This document shows, piece by piece, positions 57,260-64,000 of a stretch of 64,000 nt of DNA. The DNA is taken from the NCBI RefSeq assembly GCF_951801035.1, contig NZ_CATOKT010000001.1, one strand, 5' to 3'. The notes below the pieces were generated by a model. That model worked only from the letters and a program-made list of their open reading frames with translations. It ran no database searches and had not been told where the DNA came from. Source of the DNA: Adlercreutzia sp910585575 (GTDB taxonomy: Bacteria; Actinomycetota; Coriobacteriia; Coriobacteriales; Eggerthellaceae). The translations under genes were made by a program, and so were the position numbers. Position 1 is the stretch's first letter, and each line of letters opens with the position of its first letter.

Positions 57260-58168
57260 ATGCAGCGCTTGATGTTCGTGCTGTTCCCGCTCAGCCAGCT
57301 GGCCTGCGCGGTGACGGCTTTGGTCTGGATTGTGCAGCTTGGCATGCCCCAGGGATTTCTGTGGCTGGTAATCGGGCTTATGGCGGCGTGCATCCCCGCC
57401 GACTGGCTGTTGTTTCGCGAGATGAGGCAGGCCCAAGACGCCGATGTGGCCCAGCGCAAGGTGCAGATGCTGCAAGAACAGGAGCGCATCCAGCAGCAGT
57501 ATCGCCAGCAGTTGGGCCGTGACCGTCAGGAGATTCGCGCCCTGCGGGCACGGGTGGCCGACGAGCTGCGCCACGCTTCGGACGCGCTGGAGCAGCGCGA
57601 GGCCTCAGCGGCCGAGCGTGACATGCAGAAGGCGATTGAGCTGATGGGGGAGTCCAGCTATCGGTTGTGCGAGAATCGCTCGGTCGATGCCGTGGCCACC
57701 ATGAAGGCGCGCGCCTGTGAAGAGGCCGGCGTGCAACCGCAGTTTGCCTTGGAAGTGCCTGAAGAGGTGGCCCTACCGTCCGTGGAGCTCTGCGCCGTGG
57801 TAGCGAACTTGGCCGACAATGGCTTGGCGGCAGCTGTGCGCGCCAAAGAGGCGGGCGCGGCCGATGTGTTTTTGTCATTGCGGGTGCGACCGCGCGGCGA
57901 CTATCTCGTGCTGGAAGCGCGCAATAGCCTGGCACCGGAAGAAGCCCGCTCTGCCACCGAGAAAGTTCGTCGGAAGCGCCCCGCGCATCGCACCTTGGAT
58001 GAGGCCCACGGTTGGGGCCTGTCCATCATCGAGGGCATCGCCGAGCGCCATGACGGTGATGTTACCTGCGAGGTAGTCGAGGACTGCTTCCGCACCGCCG
58101 TGGTCCTGTACGCCCCTCAGCGGACGAAAGCAGTAGGGGGCGAAGCGGCAAAGGACGAGCGCCTATGA
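57260..58168 (+). CDS. GHKL-domain sensor histidine kinase
   Basis: This 302-residue protein has two N-terminal helices (about 5-50), a coiled-coil segment (about 62-115, Gln/Arg-rich), and a GHKL ATPase domain (about 150-285) with N-box ELCAVVANLADNGLAAAV near 176 and GWGLSIIEGIAERH near 251. The dimerisation region RARVADELRHASDAL contains a His that could be phosphorylated. The short two-helix sensor differs from the longer membrane domain of AgrC-type kinases. It is nine bases from the LytTR gene and overlaps the next gene by four bases (ATGA). Confidence 0.85.
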   Translation: MQRLMFVLFPLSQLACAVTALVWIVQLGMPQGFLWLVIGLMAACIPADWLLFREMRQAQDADVAQRKVQMLQEQERIQQQYRQQLGRDRQEIRALRARVADELRHASDALEQREASAAERDMQKAIELMGESSYRLCENRSVDAVATMKARACEEAGVQPQFALEVPEEVALPSVELCAVVANLADNGLAAAVRAKEAGAADVFLSLRVRPRGDYLVLEARNSLAPEEARSATEKVRRKRPAHRTLDEAHGWGLSIIEGIAERHDGDVTCEVVEDCFRTAVVLYAPQRTKAVGGEAAKDERL

Positions 58169-59091
58169 GCGACGTGCTGACGGCCTTGGCAGTCTGCGTC
58201 GAGCCGCAAAATTTGTTCGTGAACCTTTTCTGCGGGTTTCCCACAGGGCTGATCTACCTCTGGTTCGTCCAAGCTATTTGTCCTCCAAAATCAGATCGGC
58301 TGTATTGGGGCGCTAACACAAGTTACTTGCTTGTGCTTGTGCTGTTTAAGCCCCTGTACTCGCCCGCTATGCGCATGGTTGTCGGAGTGACGATTGCTTT
58401 CCTGCTGCCCGTCCTTACGACGAGGGGAGGTCTTGCCCGTCGAGCCATAGTTTGCATTTTGTGCATGCTCCTGCAATTTGCCACGGAGTTGGTGGCGGTC
58501 TTGATTTGGACGGGACTCACGGGCCTTGGGGCGATGGACAATCAGCTGGCACTTCAGCATGCCGGCGCCTTTCTGTTGGCTATGTCCTCGGGACATCTTA
58601 TTCTGCTGCCTCTTTTGTTGACGGGGCTAAAGTGTTTGTGCGATCGCTATTTCCCGGAGAAAGCCGACGCCGTTTCAAAAAATGCGGCTCCTCGTTGGCT
58701 GCGCAGATTTGTCCTCCTCCCCTTTCTGCAGCTGCTGTTTCTCTATCTTGTTGTCGGTATCACTTTTGACGTGATGAGAGCGCCCTTGAGTTTCGTGCTC
58801 GTATCGCTTTCCTTACTTGTCCTGTGCGCGATTGCCGATATTCTTTTGCTGGTTCAGCTTAATCGCTCCATGCGGAAGCGGGAGGCCGACGTAGAGGCTG
58901 CCTTGCTAGAAGAACGAGTGGCGGGCTACCTGCAGGACATGGCCGAAGTGCAAAGCCTCCTAAGCGATACCGCCAAGCTCCGTCACGACTTGCGCAACCA
59001 TCTGGCGGTCGTCCAGCTCATGGCCGCCCGCGGCGAGTACGCCGAAGCAAGAGCCTATCTGGAAGAAGCCAGGGCGGCGGTAGGGGAGTAG
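58165..59091 (+). CDS. Membrane sensor with DHp helix but no ATPase domain
   Basis: This 308-residue protein has about seven hydrophobic segments (about 15-235), as in AgrC-type peptide or signal sensors. The cytoplasmic tail of about 65 residues contains LRHDLRNHLAVVQLMAARG, the typical GHKL-kinase DHp motif with its phosphorylatable His, but the protein ends about 20 residues later. The GHKL domain that should follow is missing. The ATPase domain in the upstream gene could act in trans. ATGA overlap with that gene supports joint expression. Whether this is a split kinase or a decayed kinase cannot be told from sequence. Confidence 0.75.
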   Translation: MSDVLTALAVCVEPQNLFVNLFCGFPTGLIYLWFVQAICPPKSDRLYWGANTSYLLVLVLFKPLYSPAMRMVVGVTIAFLLPVLTTRGGLARRAIVCILCMLLQFATELVAVLIWTGLTGLGAMDNQLALQHAGAFLLAMSSGHLILLPLLLTGLKCLCDRYFPEKADAVSKNAAPRWLRRFVLLPFLQLLFLYLVVGITFDVMRAPLSFVLVSLSLLVLCAIADILLLVQLNRSMRKREADVEAALLEERVAGYLQDMAEVQSLLSDTAKLRHDLRNHLAVVQLMAARGEYAEARAYLEEARAAVGE

Positions 59092-59307
59092 GAGCTTGAG
59101 GGAGTCCTCGGGAGATGGGCGTTGAGCCGTCTTCCCGCACATTGTTTGTTCCATGAACGCGTGCGTTTGAGACATTGCTATTTCGCGCTGCTTCTCAATT
59201 TGGAAAAATAAGCGGGCAGCTTAGATTTAGAAGAGGGCACTCCAAAGAAGGCCGTTCGGCTTTCTCGATCTAAGAAGTTTTCGGTTCCACGATTGAGCGA
59301 GGATAGA

Positions 59308-62300
59308 ATGAAGCGAAAGATACTGGCTGGTTGGCTTTCTGTCGTGTTGGCGGTCGGCTTGCTTCCGACCCCGGCAGTGGCAGTGGAGGGCGCTCCTGCG
59401 GAATCTGCGTCGGTGTGCTCTGAGATTGCTTCCGGCGATGACGTCGAGAAGAGCAATGCGGTCGCGTCGAGCGTCGCGAGATCAGTTGCTCGAGCGAGCC
59501 TGTCGCCGAACAAAGAGCACGGCACGGGCGATATTGGTTCCTACGAGCCGGCGCAGAGTATTCACGATGCCAACTACCAAGGCCGAGCGCGGGCAGCTGC
59601 GCTTCCTTCGTCGTACAGCTCGGTCGATCAGGGCAACGTTACGCCCGTGGTAGACCAAGGAAGCTTCGGAACGTGCTGGGCGTTCTCTGCCATTGCTGCA
59701 GCGGAGTCCTCCATCCTCAGCCAAGGGCTTGCAGATCAGGTTGATCTCTCCGAGCGTCATCTTGCTTATTTCACCTACCACAAGGCGGCCGACGAGCTTG
59801 GTGGGATCACGGGAGATCTGAGCAGTGCGAAGGGGGCCCAGTTTTCTCCAGAATTCGGCGAGTCCAAGGATCCGTACCTCGCGTCAGGCGGCAATAATTA
59901 CTTCACTATGTTCACGCTTGCGTCGTGGATGGGCGCGACAAATGAAAGCCACGCGCCCTATAGCGAATTGCAAAGCAAATACGACGCTCTTCAAGACTCT
60001 CTCGATTACGAAAGCGGGGATTACGTCAATAAGATCAACTCCTTTCTTTCGTCGACGGCGTTGAGTGACGAGGATGCGTTTAACAGCTCTTATCATCTTG
60101 AAAATGCTCAGGTGATAGCCATGGAAGATCGCGATGAGGTGAAGCAGGCCATCGTCGATCATGGCGCTGTGGGAGTGAGCTATAACTCAGACGGGAACTT
60201 TCTTAATGGGGAAACGAGCTCCTATTTCAATCCCGTGGCGGAGGATACTGATCATGCCGTGGCGCTTGTGGGTTGGGACGACAACTACGACCGCACTAAG
60301 TTTGGCGGAGAGGACATTCTGAAAGAGGCAGAAGCCAGCCCGGTGAATGTTGTTTTGGGCAAGCCCGTTGATCTTCAACTGAATGAAGAAGGTGCAGTGT
60401 GGTTGCGCTTTACCCCGGAGGCTTCGGGATTCTATGATATCGAGTTCGATTACGTTGGCGAGAATGTCTCGGCTGGCGAAGATGATGCCTCCATGTGGAC
60501 CTATACTGCGGTCTATCGTAAGGCCATCGAAAACGAACATTTCTACTGTGAAAGTGATGGATATTTTTACTGCAAAAGCGACAGACAATTCTACGGCGAA
60601 AAAGATACCACGTATTATGTGTGCATTGACGATGTGACGGATGATGAGGGCAGTCTGACATCCGTCCGTGCGACCATTTGCGAAACGGACGAGAGCGAAG
60701 AGCGAGAGGTGCCAAGCCAGGTAAGCCGCGTCCAGGTTGACCGACCGATCTCGCTCTCTGACTCAGTTACCGAGGGAAAATGGCTGGCTTTCACGCCGTC
60801 AAAAAGTGGAAGATACACCTTCACCTTTAGCACGGAAGGCACGGTCGATGCCTATATCTACTGTCTGAATAACTACCGCAACTCTCTGAACGAGCGAGCC
60901 TACTGCGGAGTGTACATTGGTGATCCCGACAGTAAGTCCTACGTGCTGAAGGCCGGAGCGACCTATTACTTCCATGTGTACCTAGGGAGCGAGTTCGGCG
61001 ACACGAATACCTTGACGGTTTCTTTCGATGCGCCCGTTGAAAGCGCCAGTGCCGATATCGCGAGCTACAACGAAGACGTCACGCCCGTGCGGCCGGCCAA
61101 AAACGGCGCGTGGCTGCTCAAGAACAGCTGGGGTACCGATTCGGGCGACGAGGGATACTATTGGATATCCTACGAGGATGCGACGCTCAACGCGGAGTGG
61201 TCAAATGTTTTCGCCTACGAGATGGCCCCGGCAGACAACTACGACCACAACTACCAATACGATGGCACGTCGGGGGCTTGCTACAACGTGCTTCCCTCAG
61301 GCGGAAGTATCGCGAATAGGTACGAGGTGAAGGGGAATCCGTCGGGCGGAGAGGCGCTCCGTGCGGTAGGATTGGCCTTGGCGGACGTGAACGTGAGTTA
61401 CAGTATCCAGGTGTATCTCAATCCGGAAAACGCAGCTGATCCCCTCAGCGGCATACCTGCTTTGAGCGCTCCCGTAAAAGGCACGACCTCTCATGTGGGC
61501 TACTACACTGTTGACCTTGGGTGTGATATTGCTCTCGATGAAGGCGATACGTTTGCTGTGGTGGCAACCCTTTCTCATGCTGACGGCTCTCCAGTTAACT
61601 ACTACGTCGACGCAACATACGAGCTGGATTTTTGCAGTCATGCCAATGCATGCCAAGCAGGTCAGAGCCTCTCTCTTTACCCTGGAGCTTCCCGTTGGTA
61701 TGACCTTGCGGGCGCGGCTCAAGATGAGCTCGACGAGCCTCGCAGCACGGCGCGGCTTAAGGCGTTCACCAACGACGTTTCCGCTGCAGAGCGGGGGAAG
61801 ATCTCGCTCTCGGGGGCAGAGGTCGTTCTTGATGGAATCAAAGACGAGAGTGGCCAGAAGCGCGCTACGGTGAAGGTTTCCCTCGGCGGCGCTCCGCTCA
61901 CCTATGGAGCGCAGTACGTTGCGCAGCAGAACTACAATGCGCAGACGCGGGAAATCAGCGTGACCATTCTGGGACGCGGAGCTTATACGGGAACGAAAAC
62001 CGTTACTTTCACCGTTCCGAGGACAAGCATCGCCTCTGCTGTCGTTTCGTCTATTCCTGAACAGGCGTACACCGGAAAGCCAATCACTCCTCAGCCCACT
62101 GTGACGGCAGGGGGGAAGACGCTCAAAAACGGTAATGACTATGAGCTGTCCTACGAAAACAACGTCAATGTTGGAACGGCCACGGTCATAGTGACAGGCA
62201 AGGGCGACTACGAAGGAACAAAGAGGGCAACGTTCCAAATCAAGAAGTCAGCTTCGTCGGGAGGCATTTCTGGCAGTGGAAATTCCTCCACGGTCAAGCC

Positions 62301-62850
62301 GCAACCGAAGCCGGTGTCTCTCGCGACGGCCACGGTGACGGCTCCCAGCTTGGTCTACTCCGGCAAGGCCCTCAAGCCCAAGGTTGCGGTGAAGGTGGGA
62401 GGCAAGACCCTCAGGCTCGGCACGGACTACACGGTGTCGTACGCCAGCAACAAGACCCCCGGCCTCGGGCGCGTCACCGTCACGGGCAGGGGCGCCTACA
62501 CGGGCACGAAGACCGCCACGTTCAAGATCCTGCCCAAGGGCACCTCGGTGAAGAAGCTGGCCAAGGCCAGGCGCGGCTTCACCGTCAAGTGGAAGAAGCA
62601 GGCCAAGCAGGTGGACGGCTACCGCGTCCAGTGGTCCACCGACAAGAAGTTCAAGAAGGGCGTAAAGTCGAAGACCGTGAAGCTGAAGTCGTCGGCGGGC
62701 AAGAAGTGCGCGCTGAAGGTGTCCGGGCTCAAGGGCGGCAAGAAGTACTACGTGCGCGTGTGCACCTACAAGGCCGTGAAGGCGAACGGCAAGACGGCGA
62801 AGTACTACTCCCCCTGGTCGAAGGCCAAGTCGGTGACCACGAAGAAGTAG
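59308..62850 (+). CDS. Papain-like (C1) surface protease with domains inserted between His and Asn
   Basis: This 1180-residue exported protein has a signal peptide (about 1-26), a propeptide-like region, and a C1 peptidase core with Cys123 (GTCWAFSA), His316 (DHAVALVGW) and Asn606 (LLKNSWGTDSG). The 290 residues between His and Asn normally number about 20. Here they contain two beta-rich PPC-like units, with WLRFTPEASGFYDIEF and WLAFTPSKSGRYTFTF as their core strands. After residue 640 come a beta domain, three Ig-like YTGK modules (about 840-1080) and an FN3-like Lys-rich end. GAGGA precedes ATG 59308. The last third, from about 62300, is markedly richer in GC than the first part, which suggests a mosaic origin. 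No sorting signal is visible. Confidence 0.85.
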   Translation: MKRKILAGWLSVVLAVGLLPTPAVAVEGAPAESASVCSEIASGDDVEKSNAVASSVARSVARASLSPNKEHGTGDIGSYEPAQSIHDANYQGRARAAALPSSYSSVDQGNVTPVVDQGSFGTCWAFSAIAAAESSILSQGLADQVDLSERHLAYFTYHKAADELGGITGDLSSAKGAQFSPEFGESKDPYLASGGNNYFTMFTLASWMGATNESHAPYSELQSKYDALQDSLDYESGDYVNKINSFLSSTALSDEDAFNSSYHLENAQVIAMEDRDEVKQAIVDHGAVGVSYNSDGNFLNGETSSYFNPVAEDTDHAVALVGWDDNYDRTKFGGEDILKEAEASPVNVVLGKPVDLQLNEEGAVWLRFTPEASGFYDIEFDYVGENVSAGEDDASMWTYTAVYRKAIENEHFYCESDGYFYCKSDRQFYGEKDTTYYVCIDDVTDDEGSLTSVRATICETDESEEREVPSQVSRVQVDRPISLSDSVTEGKWLAFTPSKSGRYTFTFSTEGTVDAYIYCLNNYRNSLNERAYCGVYIGDPDSKSYVLKAGATYYFHVYLGSEFGDTNTLTVSFDAPVESASADIASYNEDVTPVRPAKNGAWLLKNSWGTDSGDEGYYWISYEDATLNAEWSNVFAYEMAPADNYDHNYQYDGTSGACYNVLPSGGSIANRYEVKGNPSGGEALRAVGLALADVNVSYSIQVYLNPENAADPLSGIPALSAPVKGTTSHVGYYTVDLGCDIALDEGDTFAVVATLSHADGSPVNYYVDATYELDFCSHANACQAGQSLSLYPGASRWYDLAGAAQDELDEPRSTARLKAFTNDVSAAERGKISLSGAEVVLDGIKDESGQKRATVKVSLGGAPLTYGAQYVAQQNYNAQTREISVTILGRGAYTGTKTVTFTVPRTSIASAVVSSIPEQAYTGKPITPQPTVTAGGKTLKNGNDYELSYENNVNVGTATVIVTGKGDYEGTKRATFQIKKSASSGGISGSGNSSTVKPQPKPVSLATATVTAPSLVYSGKALKPKVAVKVGGKTLRLGTDYTVSYASNKTPGLGRVTVTGRGAYTGTKTATFKILPKGTSVKKLAKARRGFTVKWKKQAKQVDGYRVQWSTDKKFKKGVKSKTVKLKSSAGKKCALKVSGLKGGKKYYVRVCTYKAVKANGKTAKYYSPWSKAKSVTTKK

Positions 62851-62969
62851 GACGTGCGGCCTTCGGGCCATTCGCCGCGGTCGTAAGCGTCGGCGCTCTC
62901 TTCCATTTCGCGAAGCTCGGCGTCGGACATCCCGTAAACTGCTTTAAGTTGCTCGTTTGAGATTGCCAT
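62805..62969 (-). pseudogene. Truncated antitoxin-like ORF
   Basis: On the minus strand TTGGAGGCGAAA precedes an ATG at 62969 that opens MAISNEQLKAVYGMSDAE followed by ELREMEESADAYDRGEW and PEGR, a start I associate with ribbon-helix-helix type antitoxins. After about residue 39 the frame runs into the complement of the protease 3' end and stops at residue 54. The usual C-terminal half is therefore missing. It looks like a gene cut by recombination at the protease end near 62850. Expression is possible because the ribosome site is intact. Confidence 0.55.
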
Positions 62970-63311
62970 TTTCGCCTCCAATGGGATTGCTCTGCGGATA
63001 GTGCTCAGAGCTGCCGTGGCATTTGGGCTGCGACAGCTTGGGTTGGTGGGCGTGGTGCGTATCTTGCTGAAGTATATCAGGCCTGCGGTTAGCGAAGAGC
63101 GTGCCGCGGGCCCTTCCCCTCTTGCTCTCTGTGCGCCGCAGCGATTTAAAGGAATCTTTTAAGGGCGTTGAAGGTCTGATCGTTCGATTCCCAAACATCG
63201 TTTGTTTCGCAAGACCCATCGTTTGTGCCGTCTCTGTTTTCTGGTAGCTATCGCTCTGGAAGAATAACTCAAGATGAGTCAAAAGCTTACCGAAAGAGAA
63301 CGGAGTGGGGC
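62851..63311. other. Intergenic stretch between surface-protein genes
   Basis: Apart from the truncated antitoxin-like ORF (to 62969), these 461 bases hold no recognisable gene. The short minus-strand frame 62944-63432 lacks domain features. A CATCGTTTGT sequence is repeated at about 63195-63225. Confidence 0.5.
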
Positions 63312-64000
63312 ATGAGCGATCGCCGAGCTTTAGTTGTGCAGCCATTGGCACGAACCTTTGCAATGATTGGCGCAGCTTTGATTTTGGCTTTAGTGCTTGT
63401 TGGCGTGGCCGACGGGCAGGCGTATGCTGCAAGTTCTGAGAAAGAGCCGAATGATACGGCGCAGCGGGCTACGGCACTGACGCTGGGCGATCAGTGCTCG
63501 GCAACCATCTCGGACTACTCCGACAAGGACTGGTTCAGGGTGACGCTGCCCTCGGCCGGCAAGTTCACCCTCGGCTTCGGCCACACCTACAGCGCAGACT
63601 ACGGCGGATGGGGCGTCACGCTCTACAGCTCCGACATGTCCACCGAGCTCTACTCCGCCACCTACTACGACAAGAGCACCGGCACGGACTCGTTCACCAT
63701 GGGGCTGAAGGCGGGCACCTACTACGTGAAGGTGGCGAACTGGACCGGCGCCGTCGGGAAGACCTACACGCTGAAACCCTCGTTCTCGGCGAGCAGCTAC
63801 TGGGAGGAGGAGGTCAACGACGACATCTACTCGGCCAAGGCCATGAGCCTGGGGTCGGTCTACTCGGGTATTCTCTCGGACTACTCCGACAAGGACTGGT
63901 TCAGGGTGACGCTGCCCTCGGCCGGCAAGTTCACCCTCGGCTTCGGCCACACCTACAGCGCAGACTACGGCGGATGGGGCGTCACGCTCTACAGCTCCGA
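63312..64000 (+). CDS. Exported protein of tandem PPC-like domains, 5' part
   Basis: ATG 63312 (preceded by GGAGTGGGG) opens a frame that runs off the window, giving 229 residues. A signal peptide is visible (about 15-40, AMIGAALILALVLVGVA). Two pre-peptidase C-terminal-like units follow, each with the pattern DYSDKDWFRVTLPSAGKFTL, LYSSDMSTEL and AGTYYVKV. The units repeat at 366 bases (122 residues), and 127 bases are identical between copies. The first unit is introduced by EKEPNDTAQRATAL, the classic PPC start. PPC domains are usually appended to secreted peptidases; none is visible yet here. It may contribute the same type of domain that interrupts the upstream papain-like protease. Confidence 0.8.
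   Translation, partial: MSDRRALVVQPLARTFAMIGAALILALVLVGVADGQAYAASSEKEPNDTAQRATALTLGDQCSATISDYSDKDWFRVTLPSAGKFTLGFGHTYSADYGGWGVTLYSSDMSTELYSATYYDKSTGTDSFTMGLKAGTYYVKVANWTGAVGKTYTLKPSFSASSYWEEEVNDDIYSAKAMSLGSVYSGILSDYSDKDWFRVTLPSAGKFTLGFGHTYSADYGGWGVTLYSS
63508..63634 (+). repeat. PPC-domain DNA repeat, first unit
   Basis: These 127 bases recur without a mismatch 366 bases later at 63874-64000, where the window ends. Identity at DNA level points to recent duplication or gene conversion. Confidence 0.95.
63874..64000 (+). repeat. PPC-domain DNA repeat, second unit (truncated by window)
   Basis: Exact copy of 63508-63634. The repeat probably continues beyond the window. Confidence 0.95.

Noticed and set aside
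1..64000. tRNA, rRNA and prophage genes
   Set aside because: No cloverleaf with a recognisable T-loop GTTCGA context, no rRNA segment and no phage structural gene was found on reading both strands.

Overview
The window is high-GC DNA with the gene repertoire of an anaerobic gut actinobacterium of the Eggerthellaceae (class Coriobacteriia). Support for this comes from a Tat-exported molybdenum oxidoreductase of the Eggerthellaceae dehydroxylase type with ferredoxin and DmsC-like partners, a LuxR-type regulator carried on about twelve membrane helices, an abundance of 4Fe-4S proteins, Sapep-type dipeptidase, HypFCD, and secreted proteins built from Ig-like YTGK modules. The genus cannot be fixed from sequence alone.

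Layout. 1-4.0 kb: 3' part of an M20 dipeptidase, an orphan LytTR response regulator, and glucose-6-phosphate isomerase. 4.0-4.4 kb: a dispersed repeat region that recurs near 29.2 kb. 4.4-8.4 kb: hydrogenase maturation genes hypF-hypC-hypD without hypE or hydrogenase genes. 8.6-9.9 kb: an Rpn-type PD-(D/E)XK nuclease and a GIY-YIG protein. 9.9-16.6 kb (minus strand): a seven-gene operon that mixes redox-maturation genes (TorD-like chaperone, NapG- and NapH-like ferredoxins) with two helicase-like genes, a tandem winged-helix protein and an unknown protein. 16.7-25.2 kb: a multi-cluster ferredoxin, the LuxR-type membrane regulator, and a three-gene molybdenum oxidoreductase operon (catalytic, ferredoxin and membrane subunits). 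25.2-31.3 kb: a YqeY-like protein, then a BceAB-type ABC exporter led by a tiny membrane peptide, facing its BceRS-type two-component system. 31.6-34.2 kb: a winged-helix protein flanked by direct repeats, then a divergent pair of a HTH/substrate-binding regulator and a di-Mop molybdate-binding protein. 34.5-44.8 kb: bacterial PH-domain proteins, a CorC-like CBS protein, a lysozyme-like exported protein, two TrkA proteins, a DUF2207 protein, a shikimate-kinase-like protein and an AGCS symporter. 45-51 kb: three secreted or surface proteins, including a subtilisin-like lipoprotein. 51.2-53.6 kb: a MobB-MobA fusion and a paralogue of the 16.7 kb ferredoxin. 53.8-59.1 kb: a polar amino acid ABC transporter and a LytTR/GHKL signalling trio. 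59.3-64 kb: a papain-like surface protease with an interrupted catalytic domain, a truncated antitoxin-like ORF, and the start of a protein made of PPC-type repeats.

How it fits together. Much of the window serves molybdenum-dependent anaerobic respiration: molybdate sensing or storage (32.4-34.1 kb), guanylation of the cofactor (51.2 kb), a TorD-like chaperone and electron-transfer ferredoxins (11.8-17.9 kb), and the exported enzyme (20.1-25.1 kb). CCTATGA/TCATAGG sites occur in the divergent promoter at 16.6 kb and again upstream of the enzyme gene, which suggests common control, perhaps by the LuxR-type protein encoded between them. The least explained part is the 9.9-16.6 kb operon, where a complete but motif-degenerate SF1 helicase-like protein and a stand-alone homologue of its C-terminal half are co-transcribed with respiratory maturation genes. 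No tRNA, rRNA, CRISPR array, prophage or complete insertion sequence was seen.
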